From Pseudomonas purpurea (GTDB taxonomy: Bacteria > Pseudomonadota > Gammaproteobacteria > Pseudomonadales > Pseudomonadaceae): a stretch of DNA of 64,000 nt. A program made the translations under genes and the position numbers. The notes under the pieces are model-generated. The model searched no databases. It worked only from the letters and a program-made list of their open reading frames with translations, and was not told where the DNA came from. Where the stretch lies: the NCBI RefSeq assembly GCF_039908635.1, contig NZ_CP150918.1, forward strand, positions 3,777,001 through 3,841,000. The letters are read 5' to 3'. Of the stretch, positions 18,477-26,524 are shown in pieces. Every line of letters begins with the position of its first letter. Position 1 is the stretch's first letter.

Positions 18477-19701
18477 CGTTCGACCCTCCGGCCTGCACCA
18501 CCACCGTCAGTTTTGAACGGGCCGCGAAGGCATTGAGCAAGGCTATTTCCGAGTTCTCGCCTTCGGCCACCAGAATGCCGACGCTGGCGCGCTGGTCCGT
18601 CAGGCTGGTGATGGCTTTGCCACGCTCAGCGGTTGGATAGAACATCGGTTGTCCGGGATGGCCGGCCAGCCTTTCCAGGCCCGTGACGCGCTCAAAGTGA
18701 CCGGCCTGGCGGGCATACACGATGATCTGGCCGACTCCTTTTTGCGCGACCAGAGGCCTGTCCATCAACGCGGGCCGGCGCCCGAGGGCCATTTCGATAA
18801 AGGCTTCGTACAGGTTGTAATCGTAGACCCGGCACAGCGCTTCGCCGATTTGCACGCCGCCCAGGCGCGGGTTGATCTCAACCACTTCAAAGCCTGTTTC
18901 GGTAATGAAGAATTCGGTATGGGCGAAACCGTTGGTGTAACCGACGCCGCTCAGCACCTTGTCGATCCACAACGACAGCGCCTGCGTTTTTGGCTCCCCC
19001 AGGTTCACCGGTGACGCGAGGGCTTCTTCACGGAACTCAGGCTCTTCGGAGACCACCCGACTGGTGACGGCCAGCACGCGGTTTTCGCCTTTCCAGGACA
19101 GGGTTTCGACGCTGTACAGGGTGCCGGAAATGAACGGCTCGATGGCAATCTTGCCCTTCAGCGCTGCCTGGCGCGCCTGTGCCAGCACGCGACAGGTGTC
19201 TTCATCGTTATGGGCCATCCAGACGTTCTGGCTGCCGGTGCCAGCGGTGTCCTTGATGATGACCGGGTATTCGAGGCCACGGCACACCTCTCGCGAATCG
19301 GCCGTGGCCGGGGTGACTTCGATGCTCTTGCCGGCCGACAAGCCCAACTCATGCAGGCGATTTCTCAGGCGGAACTTGTTGCGCACCAGCCGAATGGATT
19401 CAGGGTCCTGGCTGTCCAGCCCACAGGCCTGGGCAATGTCCAGGCAATCCAGGCTCCAGGTGTCGGTTGTGCTCAACAGGCCTTGCACATCGGGCATGGC
19501 CTTGAGCGTGTCGATCACCAAGGGTTTGTCGAAGGTGTCGAGTTCAATGATCTCCAGCGTATCGCTGTCGATGTTCGCCAGCTCGTACGCGTAAACCGAG
19601 GTGTCGCGCGTCAACAGCGTCAGCTTCACCCCAAAGTGCTCTGCCGCACTTACCATTTTGCCCAAGCCAAAGGTCAAGGCTTCCAACGCAACAATAGTCA
19701 T
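18469..19701 (-). CDS. ATP-grasp ligase A
   Basis: This 410-residue ATP-grasp protein has the nucleotide-binding Lys in VIIKDTAGTGSQNVWMA near residue 147 and the canonical metal site FEVVEINPRLGGVQIGEAL near residue 277 (E, N and R all present). The N-terminal part (VALEALTFGLGKMVSAAEHFG) is the typical pre-ATP-grasp fold. It shares length and motif spacing with ligase B but only limited sequence, so the two are not a recent duplication. It probably forms a different amide bond. The ATG overlaps the stop codon of the PLP-enzyme gene (ATGA, 4 bases). An amino acid, an amino acid-derived intermediate or a small dipeptide are likely substrates (inference). Confidence 0.85.
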   Translation of the reverse strand: MTIVALEALTFGLGKMVSAAEHFGVKLTLLTRDTSVYAYELANIDSDTLEIIELDTFDKPLVIDTLKAMPDVQGLLSTTDTWSLDCLDIAQACGLDSQDPESIRLVRNKFRLRNRLHELGLSAGKSIEVTPATADSREVCRGLEYPVIIKDTAGTGSQNVWMAHNDEDTCRVLAQARQAALKGKIAIEPFISGTLYSVETLSWKGENRVLAVTSRVVSEEPEFREEALASPVNLGEPKTQALSLWIDKVLSGVGYTNGFAHTEFFITETGFEVVEINPRLGGVQIGEALCRVYDYNLYEAFIEMALGRRPALMDRPLVAQKGVGQIIVYARQAGHFERVTGLERLAGHPGQPMFYPTAERGKAITSLTDQRASVGILVAEGENSEIALLNAFAARSKLTVVVQAGGSNDA

Positions 19702-20711
19702 ACCGTACCTTCCGCAACGTTAAATTCCCGACGATTCCAGTTCATCACCGCCCAGGGCAGTTGGAGCTGGTCGATGTGTTCGATAACCGTCGGTTGAAGT
19801 TCGTCCGCACGCCTGGCGTCCGGGTGGTGGGCAAATACCCCGTCGATGTAGCGATGGCCGGTGTCCGCCGCGACAAACAGAATGTTTCTATCCGCCGCCA
19901 TGGCGGCCTCGCGTCGGGCGGCGAGGTAATTGCACCCCGTGGACAACCCGGCAAACACTGCATGCTGGCGGAGCAAGTCGACCGAACCGGACAGGCCATG
20001 GTCGAAGGAAATCCACTGGATTTCGTCGTAGAGCGTGTGATCGACATTGCGGAACGGGATCCCGCTGCCGATTCCGGCAATCACGATGCCGGGGTCTTCG
20101 ATGTGGTCCGAATTGAAAGTGACGCTGCCAAACGGCTGCACGCCGATCAACTTCACCGAGGGATCGATGTCCCTTAACGGCTTGACCAGCCCACCGGTGG
20201 AGCAACCGGAACCCACGCCACCGACGATCGTCAGGTTGGCGGCCCCCAGGTCCTGCTCGATCTGCCGGGCAACCGCGGCGTATCCCAAGTAGTGGATGTC
20301 GTCGTGATACTGCTGCATCCAGTGAACGCCGGGGTTGTCGCGTACGATTTCCTGAATGCGGTTGACCCGGTAACTCTGATCCATTTTCAACGTGGCCGAG
20401 GGCGGAACCTGTTCAACGTGCACGCCCATGATGTTCAATTGGGTCATGAGCGTCTTGTCGACGGTCTTGGAGGCGATGATGTGGCACTTCATCTCATACT
20501 TGTTGCAGGCCAGTGCCAGTGCATAGGCATAAATACCGCTGGAGCTGTCCAGCAAGGTATCGCCCTTTTTCACCACGCCCGTGGCCAGCAAGTGTTCGAC
20601 CGCGGCCAAGGCCGAATAAATCTTCATCGTTTCGAAGCGCAAACAGAACAGGTTGTTATCCAGCCTGATAATACTCGGCACTTTCATTGCATCGGCTATA
20701 TGAGTGATCAT
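19698..20711 (-). CDS. PLP-dependent fold-type-II enzyme, cysteine synthase/SbnA-like
   Basis: This is a 337-residue beta-family PLP enzyme. The alignment by eye gives Lys30 (FETMKIYSA) as the Schiff-base lysine, SSSGIYAYALA (from residue 56) as the substrate/phosphate loop (TSGNTG in CysK), and VGGVGSGCSTGG as the PLP-phosphate loop. Members use O-acetyl-, O-phospho- or O-succinyl amino acids for beta- or gamma-replacement; SbnA uses O-phosphoserine to make a diaminopropionate precursor. Here the next gene upstream encodes a GHMP kinase, which could supply O-phospho-Ser or O-phospho-Thr. The nucleophile is unknown. There is no SbnB-like dehydrogenase in the operon. It is less similar to CysK than housekeeping enzymes are. 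Confidence 0.8.
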   Translation of the reverse strand: MITHIADAMKVPSIIRLDNNLFCLRFETMKIYSALAAVEHLLATGVVKKGDTLLDSSSGIYAYALALACNKYEMKCHIIASKTVDKTLMTQLNIMGVHVEQVPPSATLKMDQSYRVNRIQEIVRDNPGVHWMQQYHDDIHYLGYAAVARQIEQDLGAANLTIVGGVGSGCSTGGLVKPLRDIDPSVKLIGVQPFGSVTFNSDHIEDPGIVIAGIGSGIPFRNVDHTLYDEIQWISFDHGLSGSVDLLRQHAVFAGLSTGCNYLAARREAAMAADRNILFVAADTGHRYIDGVFAHHPDARRADELQPTVIEHIDQLQLPWAVMNWNRREFNVAEGTV

Positions 20712-20721
20712 TGCGTCATCC

Positions 20722-21612
20722 TTAACTTAGCCCAACTTTAACGAACGAACATTGCTTGCCCAGCCCGAAGAAAAAGGCAGACACCCTGCCAATATCCACA
20801 GCACTGGGTTTATTAATGAACAAGTAGCCCAACACACTGCCTGTGTGCGCCACAACAACGCCATCCGCCTGGAGCGCCTGTTGGCTCTCAAGAACAGCCT
20901 CAAAGTTCTTTTTAGGCAGAATCCCCTGAGACAATATCGCACTGCGTGTAGAACCCTCGCAAATCATTGACGCATCCGAACTCTTGAAGCCACGACGAAC
21001 CAAGGTTAAGACTCGTGCATAGGCTTCGAAGTTTCTATCGTAATGCGCAATCAACTTGTCGTGGGTTTTCTCGGTATCGACCACTTCGCCTTCATCGATA
21101 AAACACGCATACAGGCTGGGGGAATACTGATAATCCTCGACCACTTTCTGCTTGCCACTGAGGTACAGGGCGTAGTGATCGAGAAACACGCTGTCGGAGC
21201 GTTCGATCTGGCGCAGGATGTCGGTCATCAAGCCGACCTGGGGCTCCAGGGAAAAGTGCGAATCCAGGCAACGAATGGCTGCGACGATATCGGCCGTCGA
21301 ACTCGACATGCCTTTGCCTTGCAGCAGTTGTGAACTGAAATTCCAGTACCCCGGTGGCAACGTCCGCGAATGGTGCTGCAAGTACAGTTCGATGGCTTTG
21401 CGGGTTTTCGAGCGAGCGCCAATGCCATCATCCTGCCTGGCACCCGGACCGACGCTGAAATGCACCCAACTGTAACTTTTCAGTGGCAGCGAAATAATCG
21501 CAATGTTTAATTCGCCACTTTCCTCATGAGGCCCTTGAAAGAGTTCACCCAGTGTTCCATGACTGATACCGGTAAATACTTGTCGAGCGGGCATATTATT
21601 TTTGTAATGCAA
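20722..21612 (-). CDS. GHMP kinase, PduX-like (predicted serine/threonine amino acid kinase)
   Basis: The 296-residue protein has the N-terminal GHMP feature GISHGTLGELFQGP and the ATP loop LQGKGMSSSTADIVAAIR (about residues 97-114), the form found in PduX-type L-threonine kinases. A C-terminal GHMP domain with GVVVAHTGSVLG follows. It is expected to phosphorylate the hydroxyl of an amino acid, so Ser or Thr would become an O-phospho donor for the downstream PLP enzyme. It is the first gene of the five-gene operon, 10 bases before the PLP gene. The start is TTG at 21612, supported by GAGGA seven bases upstream; an in-frame ATG at 21594 without a good ribosome site is the alternative. Confidence 0.78.
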   Translation of the reverse strand: MHYKNNMPARQVFTGISHGTLGELFQGPHEESGELNIAIISLPLKSYSWVHFSVGPGARQDDGIGARSKTRKAIELYLQHHSRTLPPGYWNFSSQLLQGKGMSSSTADIVAAIRCLDSHFSLEPQVGLMTDILRQIERSDSVFLDHYALYLSGKQKVVEDYQYSPSLYACFIDEGEVVDTEKTHDKLIAHYDRNFEAYARVLTLVRRGFKSSDASMICEGSTRSAILSQGILPKKNFEAVLESQQALQADGVVVAHTGSVLGYLFINKPSAVDIGRVSAFFFGLGKQCSFVKVGLS

Positions 21613-21624
21613 GACTCCGTCCTC

Positions 21625-21653
21625 GCAAACGTTTGCTGTTTCAAGTTTATTTA
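21625..21653 (-). promoter_or_regulatory. Candidate PvdS box overlapped by a GCAAACGTTTGC palindrome, upstream of the kinase operon
   Basis: On the minus strand TAAAT (21649-21653) and CGT (21629-21631) are separated by 17 bases, the longer allowed PvdS spacing. The perfect 12-base palindrome GCAAACGTTTGC (21625-21636) covers the CGT element and lies next to the ribosome site. It has the shape of a LacI/PurR-family operator. The CGT is only 17 bases from the TTG start (35 from the alternative ATG), which is tight, so the box may be real or may be chance in AT-rich DNA. Confidence 0.5.
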
Positions 21654-22036
21654 ATAGTCGCCCACCACAATACCGCCATAAGCCGACAACTCATCGCGCA
21701 CGCGCATTATTGTCCGCATCTACAGCAACACTGATTCAAACATAAGGAGGGGTAAAACGAGGAATAACTTGAGACATATATTTTTCGTCCATGAAAAGCG
21801 TGTCATTGTCCTAGGCGAAACCATAACGTTACGATTTAGTTCATGTCAACCGCTTTTTCCAGCGATAGTTATCACCCTGTTTTATAAAGACTTTTCTTAA
21901 GCCGCCAACACCCAAACATTAACAAGTGTGGTCACGTGCAGTTACGAACAGGACTAATTAGTTAGTGAATCCAGTGTGCGAGGCTTGCCCACCCCGCGTC
22001 ATCGCCGGCCCTGTCATGCAACAGGCCGGCGGCGCA
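21654..22036. other. AT-rich intergenic region between kinase operon and pvdP
   Basis: This stretch is visibly richer in A+T than the neighbouring genes and holds no supported gene. A 43-codon open frame with TTG at 21769 and a GAGGA site before it (plus strand, ending at 21900) is the only candidate and is weak. AAGGAGGGG near 21742 is not followed by an ATG. It probably contains the upstream part of the kinase operon promoter and the 3' untranslated end of pvdP. The low G+C suggests the adjacent operon was acquired. Confidence 0.5.
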
Positions 22037-23659
22037 TCACACGGTTTGCTTGAGCTTCAGATGCCGCGCATACCAAGGCCGTTTCGGAATGCGCTTGAAC
22101 AGGTTGGCGAGTTTTTCTTCATCACCGTAAGTGATGCGCAACGCGAGCTTCATGGTTTCCGGGTCCATTTCCACCGATTTTCCGACCTGCAGGCCCGGTG
22201 TCGGGCTGCAACCATGGGTGATCGGCCCAAGCCACGGGTCACCGGCTTCGACCCAGCGCCCCTGGGCAAACCACGGCACGCCATTGGCCTCCACGCGGGT
22301 GATTTCACCCGGATGAAAGCGTTCATGGGCGCGGAACCAGTCTTCCAGGCGATCATCAATCCAGCCATGGAAATACCAGAACACCGGGTTCACATGGGAC
22401 GAGAACGGGTCCCCGAGAAAATCGTTTTCAGGGTGGAACCAGCGTGCAGAGAAATCCGCCGGATCACGCGCCATCGGCACCGGCGCGCCGTTGGACGGAT
22501 CACGGGGCACCGAGGCCCAGCGCATGTGCAGCCAGTCGTGCAGCCCGAGTTCGATTTCCGAACCGAACTGGCCAAGCGTCAATTTCGAGAGATAACGCGG
22601 GTCGCGGTACTGCGACTCCCAGACCTGGAAATTGCTGTGATACGTCTCGGGCGCCTTGATGTCGCTGACCCACTGGCTGTAATCGGCATCGTCCTCGGCC
22701 ATCCAGGTCGGTGGCAAGGCAAAGCCGTCATGGTTGTCGAAGTACCGGGCAAAGCCCTGGCGATCACGCTCCAGCTCGGGCTGAGGCATGGGGAAGCTCG
22801 ACCAGGACGCAATGTCCTGCATCGAGCGCGCCGTGCCCAGCATGTGCCGGTGCATGAAGAAAAAGTCGATGCCCGAACCGTTGCGGTCCTTGCGCGGACC
22901 ACGGGCGTCACGCTCCTGGTCTCGCGGGCCGGGCTGCCAGCCGATGCCGCGCAGGGCACCGCGTTTTTCTTCGGACAGGGTGTGCCATTTGTCCCGCGAG
23001 GCATGCCACAGCTGATGGAACAATCGATGCTCCGGGGAGATCAGCCACGCCAACAATGTCGGGGTCAGGCCAATTCGCTCGCGGGCTTCGGGGAATATGC
23101 GCTTGATGGCGATAAAACGATTCTCGCGCTCGGGCAACGTCAAAGGGTGATTCAGGTTCAGGATGACGCCGCTGAGCGTGCCGCTGCCGGCATTGCCGAA
23201 ATCGGCCCAGACTTCGTCCAGGGTGACGATGAACTCATAATCCGGCGCGCCCTCGGCGCTGTCGCGACTGACCAGCCGCCAGCGCACTTGCGCCGGGCTC
23301 GCCGCCAACAGGTCGCCCACCACGCGGTAGCGCGGCTCGGCCTCTGCCCGCAAGTGTTCGGCGGTGTCCAGGTAGCCGCGCAGGCCACGGCCGCGATGGG
23401 CCACATCGAGAAACAACTCCAGGCCCGTGAGCGGCAAACCTTGCAGGCCCGCATCGCGCCCTTCGAAGCGGATGTCCCACACCCCGCGCAGGCTGTTGGC
23501 AAGCTGCTGCCCCGCCGTGGTCGCCAGGTCGACGGTGGCCTCGCCGGGGGTGATCGGCTCGTCCACGCGCGTCAGTTCGCGATGCCCGTAAAAAGCCGCA
23601 GGAACGGCGGCACCGGTCAGCGCCAGGCCCGCCATGAACCATCGTCGAGAAATCGTCAT
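22037..23659 (-). CDS. pvdP: Periplasmic tyrosinase PvdP
   Basis: The protein has 540 residues from ATG 23659. It begins with a Tat signal MTISRRWFMAGLALTGAAV. PvdP is the copper tyrosinase that oxidises the D-Tyr of ferribactin to form the pyoverdine chromophore in the periplasm. The His-rich copper motifs are visible: LFHQLWHASRDKWHTL, IDFFFMHRHMLG, LGLHDWLHMRWAS, and NPVFWYFHGWIDDRLEDWF (H residues). The start was moved downstream of two in-frame ATGs because the twin-Arg signal then sits at the N terminus and AGG lies upstream. A PvdS box is 46 bases before it. It is divergent from pvdM. In P. aeruginosa pvdP is close to opmQ; here the kinase operon lies between. Confidence 0.95.
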   Translation of the reverse strand: MTISRRWFMAGLALTGAAVPAAFYGHRELTRVDEPITPGEATVDLATTAGQQLANSLRGVWDIRFEGRDAGLQGLPLTGLELFLDVAHRGRGLRGYLDTAEHLRAEAEPRYRVVGDLLAASPAQVRWRLVSRDSAEGAPDYEFIVTLDEVWADFGNAGSGTLSGVILNLNHPLTLPERENRFIAIKRIFPEARERIGLTPTLLAWLISPEHRLFHQLWHASRDKWHTLSEEKRGALRGIGWQPGPRDQERDARGPRKDRNGSGIDFFFMHRHMLGTARSMQDIASWSSFPMPQPELERDRQGFARYFDNHDGFALPPTWMAEDDADYSQWVSDIKAPETYHSNFQVWESQYRDPRYLSKLTLGQFGSEIELGLHDWLHMRWASVPRDPSNGAPVPMARDPADFSARWFHPENDFLGDPFSSHVNPVFWYFHGWIDDRLEDWFRAHERFHPGEITRVEANGVPWFAQGRWVEAGDPWLGPITHGCSPTPGLQVGKSVEMDPETMKLALRITYGDEEKLANLFKRIPKRPWYARHLKLKQTV

Positions 23660-23704
23660 TGCCCTACCTGTGTCAGCCATGAAGCAGGCTTTATCCAAGC
23701 TAGA

Positions 23705-23728
23705 ACGTTTGTTGCGCGGCAAAATTTA
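23705..23728 (-). promoter_or_regulatory. PvdS-dependent promoter of pvdP
   Basis: On the minus strand TAAAT (23724-23728) and CGT (23705-23707) are separated by 16 bases, 46 bases before the pvdP start. Confidence 0.88.
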
Positions 23729-23757
23729 GCGCCGCGAAGGGCTGGCGAGACTCAGCC

Positions 23758-23781
23758 TAAATTTCCACCGCCCCGGCTCGT
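23758..23781 (+). promoter_or_regulatory. PvdS-dependent promoter of pvdM-pvdN-pvdO
   Basis: TAAAT at 23758-23762 and CGT at 23779-23781 are separated by 16 bases, 56 bases before pvdM. With the box on the other strand it forms a back-to-back PvdS promoter pair. Confidence 0.88.
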
Positions 23782-23837
23782 TCTTCCCAGATAGCAAAGG
23801 CCCCTGTGCCTGCACTTCGACGGCGAACCTGACTGAG

Positions 23838-25214
23838 ATGGCAATGACAAAACCTCGTTCGAAAAAGGCTCTCTACATTGGCCTGCCCCTGGCATTGGCC
23901 GTGACCGCCGCAGCCGGCTTTTTCGCCTGGGACTACGGGTTCAGGAACAACCCCGGGTACCCGGTCAAGGTGATGAAACAGGCCGAGGAGCTGCAAGAGC
24001 GGATCATTTCCTTCGACAGCCACATCACCGTGCCGGTGACGTTCGGCACCGCCGGCAATGAAGCGGACAAGGAAGGCACCGACCCGTTCGACCTGGCCAA
24101 GGCCGCTCGCGGACGCCTGTCGGGAGCAGCGCTGACGATTTTCGGCTGGCCGGAAATCTGGAACGGCCCGAACGCCCCGCACAAGCCCACTGCTGGCTTC
24201 ATCGACGGCGCCCGCAACGAGCAAGAGGTGCGCTACAAGATCATCAGCGGCTTGTTGCGCGACTTCCCGGAGCGCGTCGGCATCGCCTACACCCCCGACG
24301 ATTTCCGTCGCCTGCACGGCGAAGGCAAGTTCGCGATCTTCATCAGCATGCTCAACGCCTACCCGCTGGGCAACGACTTGAACCAACTGGACCTGTGGGC
24401 CGCACGCGGCATGCGCATGTTCGGTTTCAGCTACATCGGCAATAACAATTGGGCCGACTCTTCGCGCCCGCTGCCGTTCTTCAATGACTCGCCGGACGCC
24501 CTCGGGGGTCTCTCCGCCATCGGCAAACAGGCGGTCAAGCGCCTCAATGACCTGGGCGTGATCATCGACGTGTCGCAAAGCTCGACCAAAACCCTGGAGC
24601 AGGTCGCCCAACTGAGCCGTACGCCGATGGTGGCCTCGCACTCGGCACCGCGCGCGCTGGTGGATATCCCGCGCAACCTCAGCGACAAGGAAATGCAACT
24701 GATCAAGGACAGCGGCGGCGTGGTGCAGATTGTCGGCTTCCCGGCCTATATCCGCCCGCTCAGCCAGGCCACCCGCGACAAGCTCAATGCGCTGCGCGCA
24801 CGCTTTGACCTGCAACCGCTGACCACTCTGGAAATGGCCCTGATGCCGGGCGACCCGATCATTACCGTTTGGTCGGAACAGCGCTTCGGCGAATACGCCA
24901 GCGGCCTCTACGGCATCCTTGAGGAAGAACCCAAGGCCACGCTCAAGGACTATGGCGACGCCATTGATTACGCGGTCAAGAAGATCGGCATCGATCACGT
25001 CGGCATCAGTTCCGACTTCAATGACGGCGGCGGCCTGGACGGCTGGAAGGACGTCAGCGAAGGTCGCAACGTGACGGCCGAACTGATCTCGCGCGGCTAC
25101 TCCGAAGCAGACATCGCCAAGCTCTGGGGCGGCAACTTCCTGCGGGTCTGGGCTGTGGTACAGAAAGCCGCCAAACCGGTGCTGATTTCCGGCCAGGAAG
25201 GGAACAAGCCATGA
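23838..25214 (+). CDS. pvdM: Periplasmic dipeptidase-like PvdM
   Basis: The 458-residue protein has an N-terminal membrane or signal segment (about residues 11-30) and the renal dipeptidase (peptidase M19) fold. Visible marks are IISFDSHITV near residue 57 for the first metal site, ASHSAPRAL and VGISSDFNDGG near the C terminus. PvdM is required for the PvdP-dependent tyrosine oxidation in chromophore maturation, although its exact reaction is not settled. The start could be the ATG at 23838 or the one at 23844. It overlaps pvdN by 4 bases, so pvdM-pvdN-pvdO is an operon. Confidence 0.92.
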   Translation: MAMTKPRSKKALYIGLPLALAVTAAAGFFAWDYGFRNNPGYPVKVMKQAEELQERIISFDSHITVPVTFGTAGNEADKEGTDPFDLAKAARGRLSGAALTIFGWPEIWNGPNAPHKPTAGFIDGARNEQEVRYKIISGLLRDFPERVGIAYTPDDFRRLHGEGKFAIFISMLNAYPLGNDLNQLDLWAARGMRMFGFSYIGNNNWADSSRPLPFFNDSPDALGGLSAIGKQAVKRLNDLGVIIDVSQSSTKTLEQVAQLSRTPMVASHSAPRALVDIPRNLSDKEMQLIKDSGGVVQIVGFPAYIRPLSQATRDKLNALRARFDLQPLTTLEMALMPGDPIITVWSEQRFGEYASGLYGILEEEPKATLKDYGDAIDYAVKKIGIDHVGISSDFNDGGGLDGWKDVSEGRNVTAELISRGYSEADIAKLWGGNFLRVWAVVQKAAKPVLISGQEGNKP

Positions 25215-26491
25215 GTGACCGTCGTACGTTCCTCAAGCAGGCGGGCATCCTCGCGGCCGGCCTGCCATTGGCCGGCACCCTGCCCGCCTGTGCCAGCACC
25301 ACGGCCCAGCCCGCAGTCAGCCCAAATAAATGGACCCGGTTACGCCAGCAGTTCGACCTTGATCCGACGCAGGTGCACCTGGCCAACTTTCTGGTGACGT
25401 CCCACCCCAAACCGGTACGCGATGCCATCGCGATGCACCGCGCCAGCCTTGATCGCAACCCCGGCCTGGCCATGGACTGGGACCTGGGTGAAACCGAAAA
25501 GCGTGAACAGAACGTGCGCGTCTGGGCCGGTCGCTACCTGAACGCCGACCCGCGGCAGATCGCCCTGACCGGCAGCACCACGGAAGGCCTGGCAATGATC
25601 TACGGCGGGATTCACGTACGCCCGGATCAGGAAATCCTCACCACCGAACACGAGCATTACGCAACCCACTACACGCTCGATTACCGCCAGCAAAAAGACC
25701 GTACCCGGGTGCGCAAGCTCACGTTGTTCGAGAACAGTCACAGTGTCTCGGAGGATGAAATCCTCACGTCGATCAAACGTGGCATCCGCCCCGAAACCCG
25801 TGTGTTGGGCATGACCTGGGTACACTCGGGCAGTGGCGTGAAACTGCCGATTGGCAAGATCGGGAAGCTGGTAGAAGCACTCAACCGCAACCGTGACGAA
25901 AAAGACCGGATCCTTTACGTGGTCGACGGTGTACACGGCTTTGGCGTGGAGGACCTCGACTTCCCCGACATGCACTGCGACTTCTTCATTGCCGGCACTC
26001 ACAAGTGGATGTATGGCCCCCGTGGCACCGGGATCATCTGCGCCAAATCCAGAGTCCTCACCGACGTCACGCCGACGATCCCGACCTTTTCCGAAGCCAC
26101 CGATTTCTCCACCATCATGACCCCCGGCGGCTACCACGCGTTCGAACACCGCTGGGCGCTGGACGAGGCGTTCAAGCTGCACCTGGAACTGGGCAAGGCC
26201 GACGTTCAAGCGCGCATCCATGCCCTGAACAGTGACCTCAAGCAACGCCTGTTGGCTCTGCCGCACATCGAGATGGTCACCCCGACCAGCCCGCAACTGT
26301 CTGCCGGTTTCACCTTCTTCCGGGTCAAGGGCAAGGACAGCGAGCAGATCGCCGCGTACCTCATGGCCAACCAGGTGATCTGCGACTCGGTGGACCGTGA
26401 CGTTGGCCCGGTCGTGCGCACCGCGCCCTGCCTGCTCAACAGTGAAGCGGACCTTGACCGGTTCATGCGCACGCTGGCCAAAACCGTTTGA
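25211..26491 (+). CDS. pvdN: Periplasmic PLP enzyme PvdN
   Basis: The protein has 426 residues with a Tat signal (MSDRRTFLKQAGILAAGLP, then a LPACA cleavage or lipobox region). It is an aminotransferase class V fold: LTGSTTEGLAMIY near residue 120 holds the PLP phosphate loop, VVDGVHGFGVEDLD gives the Asp pair, and IAGTHKWMYGPRGTG has the Schiff-base Lys. PvdN converts the chromophore glutamate side chain to succinamide in the periplasm. It starts within the stop codon of pvdM (ATGA). Confidence 0.94.
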   Translation: MSDRRTFLKQAGILAAGLPLAGTLPACASTTAQPAVSPNKWTRLRQQFDLDPTQVHLANFLVTSHPKPVRDAIAMHRASLDRNPGLAMDWDLGETEKREQNVRVWAGRYLNADPRQIALTGSTTEGLAMIYGGIHVRPDQEILTTEHEHYATHYTLDYRQQKDRTRVRKLTLFENSHSVSEDEILTSIKRGIRPETRVLGMTWVHSGSGVKLPIGKIGKLVEALNRNRDEKDRILYVVDGVHGFGVEDLDFPDMHCDFFIAGTHKWMYGPRGTGIICAKSRVLTDVTPTIPTFSEATDFSTIMTPGGYHAFEHRWALDEAFKLHLELGKADVQARIHALNSDLKQRLLALPHIEMVTPTSPQLSAGFTFFRVKGKDSEQIAAYLMANQVICDSVDRDVGPVVRTAPCLLNSEADLDRFMRTLAKTV

Positions 26492-26524
26492 ACCCGGGCC
26501 TTTTCCCCTTGAACGAGAGAACTC

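Noticed and set aside
21769..21900. 43-codon open frame with TTG start and GAGGA site in the AT-rich gap
   Set aside because: Non-ATG start, no recognisable family, and a stretch of low-complexity AT-rich DNA. It may be a relic, but the sequence alone does not support it.
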